A stretch of 35,392 nucleotides of DNA from Flavobacteriaceae bacterium (GCA_018623655.1 JAAZVG010000002.1:1-35392), one strand, 5' to 3'; shown: positions 24,448 to 34,090, numbered from the stretch's first letter. Notes: a model not told the origin generated them from the sequence alone. Numbers and translations: made by a program.

Positions 24448-25515
24448 ATGACAACACCATTAATTCTAGCAGTTTTAGCTCTTGTTGCGATTGCAGTATG
24501 GCAGTTAGCTAAGATTTTTGAATTATCGCAACTTTCAAGAGGTAAGAAATCGGATTCAACTATCGCCGATGATGAAGACAACAATTACAATGGCTACCTG
24601 CTGTTTGCATTCCTTGTGTTCATCTATGGTATTACCATTTTTAGTTTTTCTAAGTACGGAAAGATGGTATTATCAATTCCTGCCTCAGAACATGGAGTAG
24701 ATTATGATCGCTTGATGTGGATTTCTTTCGCTATCATTTTCTTTGTACAAACCATTACTCAATTCTTGCTCCATTACTTTGGATATAAATATCGCGGTGC
24801 AAAAGGAAAAAAAGCTCTTTTCTATGCCGACAATGACAAGCTGGAGTTGATTTGGACTATCATTCCTGTTATCACTCTTGCCGCACTCATTCTTTATGGC
24901 CTTTATTCATGGACTAATATCATGGATATCAATGATGAAGGAGACCCTTTAGTCGTTGAGTTATATGCCCAGCAGTTTAACTGGACGGCCCGTTATGGAG
25001 GTGAGGATAATGTGCTAGGAGATGCAAGTACGCGCCTAATCGATATCGATAAGGCCAATGTTCTTGGGCTCGATGAATCTGATCCGAATGCTATTGACGA
25101 TATCATCGTAAAAGAGTTGCATTTACCGGTAGGTCGTAAGGTTAACTTTTATATGCGTTCCCAGGATGTTCTTCACTCAGCTTACATGCCACACTTTAGA
25201 GCTCAGATGAACTGTGTTCCAGGTATGGTTACTCAGTTTTCCTTTACGCCAACGATGACTACTGAAGAGATGCGTTTGCAGCCCGAAATCATCGATAAGG
25301 TTAAGAGAACAAATAAAATTCGTGCTGAGCGGGCAGCTGCAGGTGAAGAAAATAGTGATCCTTGGCAATTTGACTATGTTCTCTTATGTAATAAGATATG
25401 TGGTAAATCACATTACAACATGCAGATGAAAATCATTGTAGAGTCAGAAAAAGATTTTCAGAATTGGATAGACTCTCAGAAAACCTTTAGTGAAACTGTT
25501 ATCGCAGTTCCCTAA
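24448..25515 (+). CDS. coxB: Cytochrome c oxidase subunit II
   Basis: Carries the CuA centre that receives electrons and passes them to subunit I. 355 aa. It has four hydrophobic helices (about 2-24, 51-70, 90-112 and 129-152) instead of the usual two, an N-terminal extension that I believe is usual for Bacteroidota. The cupredoxin domain includes YAQQFNWTARYGG, the first CuA histidine in QDVLHSAYMPHFR, and the CuA loop CNKICGKSHYNM, which has both Cys, the His and the Met. A charged insertion (about 275-305) sits before the CuA loop. Start ATG at 24448. It lies between actF and coxA. Confidence 0.96.
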   Translation: MTTPLILAVLALVAIAVWQLAKIFELSQLSRGKKSDSTIADDEDNNYNGYLLFAFLVFIYGITIFSFSKYGKMVLSIPASEHGVDYDRLMWISFAIIFFVQTITQFLLHYFGYKYRGAKGKKALFYADNDKLELIWTIIPVITLAALILYGLYSWTNIMDINDEGDPLVVELYAQQFNWTARYGGEDNVLGDASTRLIDIDKANVLGLDESDPNAIDDIIVKELHLPVGRKVNFYMRSQDVLHSAYMPHFRAQMNCVPGMVTQFSFTPTMTTEEMRLQPEIIDKVKRTNKIRAERAAAGEENSDPWQFDYVLLCNKICGKSHYNMQMKIIVESEKDFQNWIDSQKTFSETVIAVP

Positions 25516-25520
25516 ATTTG
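25513..25520 (+). promoter_or_regulatory. Possible internal -7 box before coxA
   Basis: TAAATTTG fits TAnnTTTG exactly and overlaps the coxB stop codon, 41 nt before the coxA ATG. There is no convincing TTTG -33 element. This is the widest gap inside the act-cox operon (46 nt). Confidence 0.3.
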
Positions 25521-25561
25521 TAACGAAAAAGAAAATTTAAAAGTTTAAATAAGGTAGTATT

Positions 25562-27352
25562 ATGGCTCACGAGGCAGAACACCATCACAAAGAAACCTTT
25601 ATTACCAAGTACATTTTTAGTCAAGATCACAAGATGATTGCTAAGCAGTACTTGATTACTGGATTAATCATGGGCTTCATTGGAATCGCAATGTCCCTAT
25701 TATTCCGTATGCAATTAGCATGGCCTGGAGAGGCTTCTCCTGTTTTCAAAGCACTTCTTGGCAAGTGGGCGCCAGACGGGGTAATGGATGCTGATATTTA
25801 TCTGGCATTGGTAACGATTCACGGTACTATCATGGTATTCTTTGTCCTAACTGCTGGTTTAAGTGGTACCTTTTCGAATTTGCTTATTCCGCTTCAGATT
25901 GGTGCACGAGATATGGCATCAGGTTTCCTTAATATGGTATCTTATTGGCTGTTTTTCTTGTCATGTGCGATTATGTTGGCTTCGTTATTTGTAGAAGCTG
26001 GGCCTGCTGCTGCTGGATGGACGGTTTACCCACCACTCTCAGCGCTTCCACAAGCACAACCAGGATCAGGCCTAGGAATGACATTATGGTTGGTTTCGAT
26101 GGCCATTTTTATTGCTTCATCACTATTAGGATCGTTGAACTACATCGTGACAGTTCTGAATCTTAGAACTAAGGGAATGACAATGACACGTCTTCCACTT
26201 ACGATTTGGGCGTTCTTTGTAACCGCCATTATTGGGGTTGTTTCTTTCCCAGTACTACTTTCCGCTGCACTATTACTGCTCATGGACCGTAGTTTTGGAA
26301 CCTCTTTTTTTCTTTCAGATATTTTCATCCAAGGGGAGGTGCTGCACTACCAAGGAGGCTCACCTGTACTTTATGAGCACCTTTTTTGGTTTTTAGGTCA
26401 CCCTGAAGTTTACATCGTTTTATTACCTGCATTGGGAATTACTTCAGAAGTAATGTCTACCAATGCTCGTAAGCCTATCTTCGGATACCGTGCGATGATT
26501 GCATCTATTTTAGGTATTGCTTTCCTTTCTACGATCGTGTGGGGTCACCACATGTTTATTTCGGGTATGAATCCATTTCTTGGTTCTGTTTTTACCTTTA
26601 CTACATTACTGATAGCTATCCCATCTGCGGTAAAAGCTTTCAACTATATCACGACTTTATGGAAGGGTAATCTTCAATTGAATCCAGCCATGCTCTTTTC
26701 TATTGGTCTTGTATCTACCTTCATTACAGGAGGATTAACAGGAATCATTCTCGGGGATAGCACACTAGATATCAATGTTCACGATACTTATTTTGTCGTA
26801 GCTCACTTCCATTTAGTAATGGGTATCTCTGCACTTTATGGTCTGTTTGCTGGAGTATACCACTGGTTCCCTAAAATGTTCCAGGGGCGTATGATGAATA
26901 AGAATTTAGGTTATATCCATTTTTGGGTAACTGCCGTAGCTTCTTATGGGGTATTCTTCCCTATGCATTTTGTTGGAATGGCTGGTGTTCCTAGAAGATA
27001 TTATCAGAACACGGCGTTTCCGATGTTTGACGAATTGACAGATGTTCAAATTTTAATGACTGTCTTCGCACTTATCGCTGCCGCAGCTCAGCTAGTGTTT
27101 GTGTACAACTTCATTTACAGTATTTTCTATGGTAAGAAAGGTTCACTAAATCCTTGGAATTCAAATACTTTAGAATGGACGGCGCCACAGAAACACATAC
27201 ACGGAAACTGGCCTGGGGCGATTCCTGAGGTTCATCGCTGGTCTTATGATTACAGTAAAACCTATGAGGATGGCTCGTATATAATTGAAGGACAAGATTT
27301 CGTTCCTCAAAACATCCCTCTGCAGCCAAACGAAGAAGAGCTAAATCACTAA
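25562..27352 (+). CDS. coxA: Cytochrome c oxidase subunit I
   Basis: Catalytic heme-copper subunit reducing O2 to water with proton pumping. 596 aa, 12 or more helices. Ligands are visible: H87 in TIHGTIMVFF (low-spin heme), GHPEVYIV (H280 for CuB, with the glutamate of the D-channel type, marking an A1-type oxidase), VWGHHMF (CuB His pair) and HDTYFVVAHFHLVMG (heme a3 and low-spin heme His). The N-terminus is His-rich (MAHEAEHHHK). Last gene of the operon, closed by a terminator 24 nt after the stop. Subunit III is not found after it. Confidence 0.97.
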   Translation: MAHEAEHHHKETFITKYIFSQDHKMIAKQYLITGLIMGFIGIAMSLLFRMQLAWPGEASPVFKALLGKWAPDGVMDADIYLALVTIHGTIMVFFVLTAGLSGTFSNLLIPLQIGARDMASGFLNMVSYWLFFLSCAIMLASLFVEAGPAAAGWTVYPPLSALPQAQPGSGLGMTLWLVSMAIFIASSLLGSLNYIVTVLNLRTKGMTMTRLPLTIWAFFVTAIIGVVSFPVLLSAALLLLMDRSFGTSFFLSDIFIQGEVLHYQGGSPVLYEHLFWFLGHPEVYIVLLPALGITSEVMSTNARKPIFGYRAMIASILGIAFLSTIVWGHHMFISGMNPFLGSVFTFTTLLIAIPSAVKAFNYITTLWKGNLQLNPAMLFSIGLVSTFITGGLTGIILGDSTLDINVHDTYFVVAHFHLVMGISALYGLFAGVYHWFPKMFQGRMMNKNLGYIHFWVTAVASYGVFFPMHFVGMAGVPRRYYQNTAFPMFDELTDVQILMTVFALIAAAAQLVFVYNFIYSIFYGKKGSLNPWNSNTLEWTAPQKHIHGNWPGAIPEVHRWSYDYSKTYEDGSYIIEGQDFVPQNIPLQPNEEELNH

Positions 27353-27375
27353 TAATAACAAGTTTTCTATATACG

Positions 27376-27402
27376 AAGCCCTGCAATTGCGGGGCTTTTT
27401 TT
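27376..27402 (+). terminator. Terminator of the act-cox operon
   Basis: A near-perfect stem, AAGCCCTGCA / TTGCGGGGCTT (27376-27396, one G-T pair), followed by a run of eight T (27395-27402). It sits 24 nt after the coxA stop and 36 nt before ruvB. Confidence 0.9.
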
Positions 27403-27437
27403 ATGAGGATTGCCTACCTTTAAGTAAAGCTTTGAAC

Positions 27438-28463
27438 ATGAACGAGAACTTAGACGCTACTGGAGCTCATTTTGAAAAGGAGGAGTTTGACATTGAGCGG
27501 GCCCTTAGACCAAGGGGATTTGATGATTTTGCAGGACAAGAGGCCGTTCTTGAGAATTTAAAGATCTTCGTAGAGGCTGCTAATCTTCGAGATGAAGCTC
27601 TAGATCATACCTTACTTCATGGCCCTCCCGGGTTAGGAAAGACGACCCTTGCACATATTTTAGCAAATGAATTAGATGTCAATATAAAAATCACTTCGGG
27701 TCCTGTTCTTGATAAACCAGGTGATCTCGCTGGTCTTCTTACCAATTTAGAAGAGCGAGATGTGTTGTTTATAGATGAGATTCATCGTTTAAGTCCAGTG
27801 GTTGAAGAGTACCTTTATTCTGCAATGGAAGATTATAAGATTGATATCATGATTGAAACGGGCCCAAATGCTCGATCTGTCCAGATTCACCTTAAACCAT
27901 TTACACTTATTGGTGCAACTACGCGATCGGGTCTATTAACAGCTCCAATGCGTGCTCGCTTCGGTATTCAATCTCGACTTTCATATTATAGTACTGAGTT
28001 GCTTTCTACCATCGCTTTGCGCAGTTCAGAAATTTTACGAATTCCTATGGATGAAAGTGCTGCTGTTGAAATTGCTGGTAGAAGTAGGGGTACTCCTCGA
28101 ATTTGTAATGCTTTATTGCGCAGAGTTCGAGATTTTGCTCAAATTAAAGGAAATGGAACCATTGATCTCCATATTGCTCAATTCGGTCTAAAAGCGCTCA
28201 ATGTGGATGCACATGGTTTGGATGAAATGGATAATAAAATTCTATCTACACTAATCGATAAGTTTTCGGGAGGCCCCGTTGGGATTAACACCTTGGCGAC
28301 GGCTGTTTCTGAAAATCCTGAAACTCTCGAGGAGGTTTATGAGCCCTTTTTGATTCAAGAAGGATTTTTAATTAGAACACCTAGAGGAAGAGAAGCTACA
28401 CCTCTTGCGTACACTCATTTAGGAAAGACGAGGTCTACAAGTCAGAAAGGACTATTTGAATAA
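27438..28463 (+). CDS. ruvB: Holliday junction branch migration ATPase RuvB
   Basis: AAA+ motor that drives Holliday-junction migration together with RuvA. 341 aa from the ATG at 27438, the standard length. Walker A is GPPGLGKT (62-69), Walker B is LFIDEIH (D113, E114), sensor 1 is in LIGATTRSGLL, and the arginine-finger region is APMRARFG. The C-terminal winged helix follows (TLIDKFSGGPVGINTLA). The frame stays open 17 codons upstream to a TTG, but that TTG lies inside the coxA terminator stem, so it is rejected. TACCTTTA at 27415-27422 may be an imperfect -7 box. queG starts 2 nt after the stop. Confidence 0.96.
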   Translation: MNENLDATGAHFEKEEFDIERALRPRGFDDFAGQEAVLENLKIFVEAANLRDEALDHTLLHGPPGLGKTTLAHILANELDVNIKITSGPVLDKPGDLAGLLTNLEERDVLFIDEIHRLSPVVEEYLYSAMEDYKIDIMIETGPNARSVQIHLKPFTLIGATTRSGLLTAPMRARFGIQSRLSYYSTELLSTIALRSSEILRIPMDESAAVEIAGRSRGTPRICNALLRRVRDFAQIKGNGTIDLHIAQFGLKALNVDAHGLDEMDNKILSTLIDKFSGGPVGINTLATAVSENPETLEEVYEPFLIQEGFLIRTPRGREATPLAYTHLGKTRSTSQKGLFE

Positions 28464-28465
28464 AC

Positions 28466-29407
28466 ATGCAGAAGGATGAGAAGCTACATAGGCGTACTGT
28501 TTTCTTAAAGAAGGCGGCTATGCGTCATGGGTTTCTATCTTCTGGTATTGCAAAGGCCGGGTTTCTTGAAGAAGATGCTCCTCGATTAGAGTCTTGGCTA
28601 AATAAGGGTTATCACGGTAAAATGTCGTACATGGAGCGCAATTTTGATTTGCGACTTAACCCTACCAAATTGGTTCCCGGGGCTAAATCAGTCATCTCTT
28701 TGTTATTCAATTATTATCCGTCAGAAAGGATTGCTTTTAAGCAAAAGCAGTTTAAAATTTCTAAATATGCTTACGGTCAAGACTATCATGAGGTAATTAA
28801 GAAGAAATTACGTGCCTTGTTTCAAGAATTACAAGAGGAATTCGGGTCTATTGAGGGTAGAGTTTTTGTTGATTCTGCACCTATTTTAGAAAAGTCTTGG
28901 GCTCAAAAATCGGGTCTAGGATGGATTGCGAAAAACGCCAATTTAATTAGTAAGCAGAAAGGCTCTTTTTTCTTTTTAGCTGAAATTATTCTTGATCTAG
29001 AGTTTGAATATGATCATCCAGTAACAACAGATCACTGCGGAAGCTGTACTGCATGTATAGATGCTTGTCCTACACAAGCTATTATTGCTCCAGCCGTCGT
29101 TGATGGATCACGATGTATTTCTTATTTTACCATAGAACTTAAAGAGGCTATACCCGAAAGCTACAAGGGTATGTTCGATGACTGGACGTTTGGTTGTGAT
29201 ACCTGCCAAGATGTATGTCCTTGGAATCGATTTTCTAAAACTCATAACGAGCCGCTATTTGATCCAAATGCTGAACTATTAGAACTAGAAAAGCGAGATT
29301 GGATCGAAATGACCGAAGAGACCTTTGCAAGAGTGTTTAAAAAATCTGCAGTTAAGCGTACTAAGTATTCGGGCTTAAAAAGAAACATTGATTTTTTGAA
29401 AAAGTAG
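28466..29407 (+). CDS. queG: Epoxyqueuosine reductase
   Basis: Cobalamin-dependent iron-sulfur enzyme for the last step of queuosine synthesis in tRNA wobble positions. 313 aa. The N-terminal cobalamin-binding half shows KYAYGQDYHEVIKKKL and DSAPILEKSWAQKSGLGWIAKN, typical of QueG. The two 4Fe-4S sites are CGSCTACIDACP (C191, C194, C197, C201) and CDTCQDVCPWN (C244, C247, C251). A further Cys is in SRCISYF. It lacks the C-terminal HEAT-like extension of the 379-aa E. coli enzyme. It starts 2 nt after ruvB, so the two are probably cotranscribed. Confidence 0.95.
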   Translation: MQKDEKLHRRTVFLKKAAMRHGFLSSGIAKAGFLEEDAPRLESWLNKGYHGKMSYMERNFDLRLNPTKLVPGAKSVISLLFNYYPSERIAFKQKQFKISKYAYGQDYHEVIKKKLRALFQELQEEFGSIEGRVFVDSAPILEKSWAQKSGLGWIAKNANLISKQKGSFFFLAEIILDLEFEYDHPVTTDHCGSCTACIDACPTQAIIAPAVVDGSRCISYFTIELKEAIPESYKGMFDDWTFGCDTCQDVCPWNRFSKTHNEPLFDPNAELLELEKRDWIEMTEETFARVFKKSAVKRTKYSGLKRNIDFLKK

Positions 29408-29434
29408 CTATATTCATGGACTAAACTTACAACC

Positions 29435-31153
29435 ATGAACCAATTAAGCACACTCGATATTGGAGTTATTGTAGTCTACCTCATAGGTATTGTTATCTAT
29501 GGGATTTCAAAATCGAAGAGAGAAAACTCTGAAGATTATTTTTTAGGAGGCCGAACAATGACTTGGCCAATTGTCGGGATTGCTCTCTTTTCTGCAAACA
29601 TTTCGAGTTCTACCCTAGTAGGTCTGGCCTCTGACGGATTTCAGACAAATATTAACGTGTACAACTATGAGTGGTATGCGGTGATTGTCTTGATCATATT
29701 TTCGGTTTTCTTTTTGCCTTTTTACTTAAAATCGGGCGTCTACACCATGCCTGAATTTTTAGAGAGACGTTTTGATAAGCGTTCGAGATATTATTTCTCA
29801 TTGATTACTGTGATAGGTAACGTGATGGTGGATACAGCTGCAGCGCTTTACGTAGGTTCGATTGTATTAAAGCTTCTTTTCCCAGAATATAGTTCGACTA
29901 CGATAATTATCCTTTTAGCCATTGCGGCAGCGGCTTACACGATTCCTGGAGGGCTAAACTCTGTAATTCAAACTGAAGTGATCCAGGCAATTTTATTAAT
30001 CATTGGTTCATGTCTAATTACTTATTTCGCCTTCGATCAATTAGGTGGTGGCTGGTCGGCTATGATGGATAGCTTAGACGGCATGTTATCTGCTGGTCAA
30101 ATTGATTTCGGGGATCGAGCAGCTAATGGTTCTTACATACCCGAAACAGCTAAGGAAGTGTTTAGCTTAGTTAGACCCGCTAATGACGAGTTCATGCCTT
30201 GGTGGGGATTAATTTCTGGAGTTGCCTTGTTAGGATTTTATTTCTGGGCAAATAACCAGTTTATGGTACAGCGAGTTCTAGGTGCAAAGGATCTTCATCA
30301 TGGTCGTATGGGGGCACTGTTTGCAGGTTTTCTGAAGTTACCCGTTATTTTTATCATGATTGTCCCTGGTGTTTTAGCTTTATTACTTTTCAACGATTTA
30401 GATATCACCGGACTTAATTATCCTTTAGCCAGTGGAGAGATGTGTGCCTCACTTACCGACTGTCCTAACTTGACCTATCCTGTTTTACTATTTCAATTAT
30501 TACCAACCGGTGTTCTCGGTCTGGTTGTGGCAGGTTTATTAGCTGCAATGATGTCTTCTGTTTCAGCTACGTTTAACTCGGCTTCGACTCTTATCACTAT
30601 GGACTTTGTTAAGCAATTCAAGCCTGAGTTAGATGGTAAGCAGCTTGTAAGAGTTGGACAAATTACCACTTTAGTTTTAGTGGTATTAGCCGCTATGTGG
30701 GTTCCTTTTATCGAAAAAGTTAGTGACTCTCTATGGGGATACTTGCAATTGGTTATTGCATTTACTTCACCACCAGTTGTAGCCACTTTCATCCTAGGTC
30801 TTTTTTGGAAGAAATCCAATGCTAATGGGGCGTTTTCAAGTTTAATAGTTGGAGGTGCTTTCGCAGTATTTATGATTCTTTCAGCTTCATTTGATTGGTC
30901 TCCTTTTCTCAATGACCTTCACTTTTTAGCTAAAGCCAATTTGCTTTTTGCTATTGCGGTAGTAGTTAACGTATCGGTCAGTCTATATACAGGTCATGTA
31001 GATGAACAAAAAGTTGCTGAGTATACTTACAAGAGATCATTCTACAATGAAGAAACTGAGCAGTTAAAAGGACTTCCTTGGTATAAAAACTATCGTACCC
31101 TTTCGGTTATTTTACTTATCATAACCGCGATTTTTGTTGGAATGTTCTGGTAA
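29435..31153 (+). CDS. Sodium:solute symporter (SSS/SLC5 family)
   Basis: 572 aa inner-membrane transporter with about 13-14 hydrophobic helices. The N-terminal pattern LDIGVIVVYLIGIVIYGI, then ENSEDYFLGGRTMTWPIVG and LFSANISSSTLVGLASDG, is typical of the family. Next come YTIPGGLNSVIQTEVIQAIL and the FNSASTLITMDF segment of the Na+ site region. It resembles the Bacteroidota sodium/sugar-type branch, but the substrate cannot be read from sequence. Start ATG at 29435, 27 nt after queG; TATATTCA (29409-29416) is a poor candidate promoter box. No terminator is seen after it. Confidence 0.9.
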   Translation: MNQLSTLDIGVIVVYLIGIVIYGISKSKRENSEDYFLGGRTMTWPIVGIALFSANISSSTLVGLASDGFQTNINVYNYEWYAVIVLIIFSVFFLPFYLKSGVYTMPEFLERRFDKRSRYYFSLITVIGNVMVDTAAALYVGSIVLKLLFPEYSSTTIIILLAIAAAAYTIPGGLNSVIQTEVIQAILLIIGSCLITYFAFDQLGGGWSAMMDSLDGMLSAGQIDFGDRAANGSYIPETAKEVFSLVRPANDEFMPWWGLISGVALLGFYFWANNQFMVQRVLGAKDLHHGRMGALFAGFLKLPVIFIMIVPGVLALLLFNDLDITGLNYPLASGEMCASLTDCPNLTYPVLLFQLLPTGVLGLVVAGLLAAMMSSVSATFNSASTLITMDFVKQFKPELDGKQLVRVGQITTLVLVVLAAMWVPFIEKVSDSLWGYLQLVIAFTSPPVVATFILGLFWKKSNANGAFSSLIVGGAFAVFMILSASFDWSPFLNDLHFLAKANLLFAIAVVVNVSVSLYTGHVDEQKVAEYTYKRSFYNEETEQLKGLPWYKNYRTLSVILLIITAIFVGMFW

Positions 31154-31195
31154 GGACTAATTCTTTTTTGTGACCTTCCCAGCGAGGGAAACACT

Positions 31196-31203
31196 TATCT
31201 TTG
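31196..31203 (+). promoter_or_regulatory. Candidate -7 box for maeB
   Basis: TATCTTTG fits TAnnTTTG exactly and ends 18 nt before the maeB ATG at 31222. The TTTG at 31167-31170 is 25 nt upstream, longer than usual. The in-frame TTG at 31201 is part of this box and is not a start. Confidence 0.5.
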
Positions 31204-31221
31204 ATATACAATATATCCGAA

Positions 31222-33495
31222 ATGAGAAACTCGAGACAGCGAAGAGAATCACTCGTATATCATGCAAAACCACAGCCGGGTAAGATTAAGATTGTTCCGA
31301 CCAAGCCTTATCAAACCCAGAGAGATTTGGCTATTGCCTACTCTCCTGGAGTTGCCGAGCCTTGCCTAGAGATAGCAGAAACATCAACCGATGCCTATAA
31401 GTATACCGCCAAAGGAAACATTGTAGCAGTTATTTCAAATGGAACGGCCGTACTCGGTTTAGGTGATATAGGTCCATTGGCTTCAAAGCCTGTGATGGAA
31501 GGTAAATGTGTGCTTTTCAAAATTTTTGCTGACATCGATGGTATGGATATTGAAATAGATACCACAGATGTTGACGAGTTTGTAGAAACGGTCAAGCGTA
31601 TTGCTCCAACCTTTGGAGGTATCAATCTAGAAGACATCAAAGCCCCAGAGGCATTTGAAATAGAACGTAGATTAAAGGAGGAATTAGATATTCCTGTGAT
31701 GCATGATGATCAACATGGTACTGCAATTATTTCTGCTGCTGCTCTAATCAATGCGCTTGAATTGGCTGAAAAGAAGATTGAAGATGTTCGAATTGTAGTT
31801 AGTGGAGCTGGTGCTGCCGCTGTTTCTTGTACAAAACTCTATAAGGCCTTTGGTGCTTCTTCAAAGAATATTATCATGCTTGATAGTAAAGGAGTGATTC
31901 GTAAGGATCGTGAAAACCTGAGTTTATCGAAGCAGGAGTTTGCAACTGCGATTGATGTTCATACTCTTGAAGAGGCCATGGTCAAAGCAGATGTATTTAT
32001 CGGTCTTTCTATTGCTGATATCGTTACCCCAGAGATGCTTGAGTCGATGGCTGAAAATCCTATTGTATTTGCAATGGCAAATCCAAATCCTGAAATCAAT
32101 TATGATTTGGCTATTCGTACAAGAGAAGATATTATTATGGCTACAGGTCGCTCAGACCATCCTAATCAGGTCAATAATGTTTTAGGTTTTCCTTTTATTT
32201 TTAGGGGAGCGCTTGACGTTCGAGCTACCAAGATTAATGAAGCTATGAAAATGGCTGCGGTTCGTGCTTTGGCTGATTTAGCAAAGGAGCCAGTACCCGA
32301 ACAGGTTAATATTACTTATGACATTACTCGATTGGCATTTGGTAGAGAGTATATCATTCCAAAACCTTTTGACCCAAGACTTATTTCTAAAATCCCAGTG
32401 GAGGTGGCCAAAGCTGCTATGGAATCTGGGGTGGCCCAGGTTGAAATTTCAGACTGGGAGAAATACGAGGAAGAGCTTATGGCTCGTTCGGGTAACGATA
32501 ATAAATTTATTCGTACTCTTCACGATAAGGCGAAGCAAAATCCGAAACGCGTTGTTTTTGCAGAAGCAGATCAGATCGATGTACTTAAAGCTGCTCAGTT
32601 TGTTTCTGATGAAGGTATGGCTTATCCCATTCTGCTTGGCGATAAGGAAGTTATTGAGAGCCTGAAAGAAGAGCTTGAATTCGATGCTGAGGTTCCTATT
32701 ATTGATCCCTCTGATGACGATCAACAAGCTCGTCGCGACGAATTTGCTAAGCTGTTATGGAGCCGTGGTGAACGAGAAGGAGTTCAAAGGTATAGTGCGG
32801 GTGTCAGAATGATGCACAGAAACTATTTTGGTCCAATGATGGTTCTTTCTGGTGAGGCTGATGCCATGATTTCGGGTTATTCTCGCTCGTTTCCAAAAGT
32901 GCTTCTTCCCGTTTTGGAGACAGTAGGTAGAGGTCCAGATATCAAAAGAGCTGCTACGATGAATATCATGATGACACCACGTGGCCCATTGTTTTTAGCA
33001 GATACTGCGATTAATGTGAATCCGACAGCTGAAGAACTAGCTGAGATTGCTGCCATGACGGCAAAAGAGGTTCGAGCGTTTGGATATGAACCAGTGATGG
33101 CAATGCTTTCTTTCTCAAATTATGGTTCTTCGAATAAACCTGAGGCACGAAAGATAAAGAATGCGGTCAAAATTCTTCACAGAGACCACCCAGATCTAAT
33201 TGTTGACGGAGAGATTCAAGCAGATTTTGCACTCAATCCAGAGATGGGGTCCCAAACCTTTCCATTTTCGAAATTGGCCAATCGAAAAGTCAATACATTG
33301 ATATTCCCGAATCTAGATTCAGCCAACATTACCTATAAACTCATGAAAGAGTTACATGGAGTAAAGTCGATTGGCCCTGTGATGCTTGGTCTTGATAAGC
33401 CAATACATATTTTGCAGTTAGGAGCAAGTGTAGAGGAAATTATTAATATGACCTCTATAGCGGTAACTGACGCGCAACGCGCAACAAAAAAATAA
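31222..33495 (+). CDS. maeB: Malic enzyme with C-terminal phosphotransacetylase-like domain
   Basis: Oxidative decarboxylation of malate to pyruvate, probably with NADP+ as in MaeB enzymes. 757 aa from the ATG at 31222. The catalytic part (about 1-410) has YSPGVAEPC, GLGDIGPLASKPVMEGK, the metal-binding NLEDIKAP (E137, D138) and HDDQHGTA (162-169), and the Rossmann loop SGAGAAA (about 194-200). The C-terminal part (about 425-757) is a phosphate acetyltransferase-like domain (RVVFAEAD, FLADTAINVNPTAEELAEIA in pieces). In E. coli MaeB that domain is regulatory rather than catalytic. It is followed by ruvA after 6 nt. Confidence 0.95.
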   Translation: MRNSRQRRESLVYHAKPQPGKIKIVPTKPYQTQRDLAIAYSPGVAEPCLEIAETSTDAYKYTAKGNIVAVISNGTAVLGLGDIGPLASKPVMEGKCVLFKIFADIDGMDIEIDTTDVDEFVETVKRIAPTFGGINLEDIKAPEAFEIERRLKEELDIPVMHDDQHGTAIISAAALINALELAEKKIEDVRIVVSGAGAAAVSCTKLYKAFGASSKNIIMLDSKGVIRKDRENLSLSKQEFATAIDVHTLEEAMVKADVFIGLSIADIVTPEMLESMAENPIVFAMANPNPEINYDLAIRTREDIIMATGRSDHPNQVNNVLGFPFIFRGALDVRATKINEAMKMAAVRALADLAKEPVPEQVNITYDITRLAFGREYIIPKPFDPRLISKIPVEVAKAAMESGVAQVEISDWEKYEEELMARSGNDNKFIRTLHDKAKQNPKRVVFAEADQIDVLKAAQFVSDEGMAYPILLGDKEVIESLKEELEFDAEVPIIDPSDDDQQARRDEFAKLLWSRGEREGVQRYSAGVRMMHRNYFGPMMVLSGEADAMISGYSRSFPKVLLPVLETVGRGPDIKRAATMNIMMTPRGPLFLADTAINVNPTAEELAEIAAMTAKEVRAFGYEPVMAMLSFSNYGSSNKPEARKIKNAVKILHRDHPDLIVDGEIQADFALNPEMGSQTFPFSKLANRKVNTLIFPNLDSANITYKLMKELHGVKSIGPVMLGLDKPIHILQLGASVEEIINMTSIAVTDAQRATKK

Positions 33496-33501
33496 ACTAC
33501 T

Positions 33502-34089
33502 ATGATTAGCCACCTCAGAGGTCGAATGATTGAAAAAACTCCCACTCATGTGATTCTTGAGTGCAATGGGGTAGGTTATCATCTTGAAGTTTCTCTTAAT
33601 ACCTTCTCTGGATTGAGTTCAGAAGAGGAACAGCTTTTATACACTCATCTTCAAATCAAGGAAGATAGCCATACACTTTTCGGATTTTTATCTGAATTTG
33701 AGCGTTCGGTTTTTCGCTTGCTCATCTCGGTGAGTGGTGTTGGCGCAGCAACAGCTAGAACGATGCTTTCTTCACTTAGTCCATCTGAAGTGGTTGGCGC
33801 TATAGGATCTGAACAGGTAGCTATTGTGCAATCGGTTAAGGGTATTGGAGCAAAAACGGCTCAAAGAATGATTCTCGAATTGAAGGATAAAGTCTTAGCA
33901 TTAGAGGGTGCTGAAGATGTGATTAGCGCGAGAGCTGTCAATGGACAGAATGGGGAAGAGGCAATTGCCGCATTGGAGGTGCTTGGTTTTTCAAGAAAAT
34001 CAGTACAAAAAATTGTAGATAAACTCTTAACAGCAGATTCTGAGATGAGCGTAGAGGATCTCATAAAGAATACGCTAAACGCACTTTAA
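33502..34089 (+). CDS. ruvA: Holliday junction DNA-binding protein RuvA
   Basis: Tetramer that holds the Holliday junction open and loads RuvB. 195 aa, standard. Domain I is an OB fold (MISHLRGRMIEKTPTHVILE). Domain II contains two helix-hairpin-helix motifs: LLISVSGVGAATARTMLSSL and VQSVKGIGAKTAQRMILEL. Domain III is the RuvB-binding helical bundle (EEAIAALEVLGFSRKSVQKIV). Start ATG at 33502, 6 nt after maeB. The sprA TTG start begins 1 nt after its stop. It lies about 5 kb from ruvB on the same strand; ruvC is not in the window. Confidence 0.96.
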   Translation: MISHLRGRMIEKTPTHVILECNGVGYHLEVSLNTFSGLSSEEEQLLYTHLQIKEDSHTLFGFLSEFERSVFRLLISVSGVGAATARTMLSSLSPSEVVGAIGSEQVAIVQSVKGIGAKTAQRMILELKDKVLALEGAEDVISARAVNGQNGEEAIAALEVLGFSRKSVQKIVDKLLTADSEMSVEDLIKNTLNAL

Positions 34090-34090
34090 A

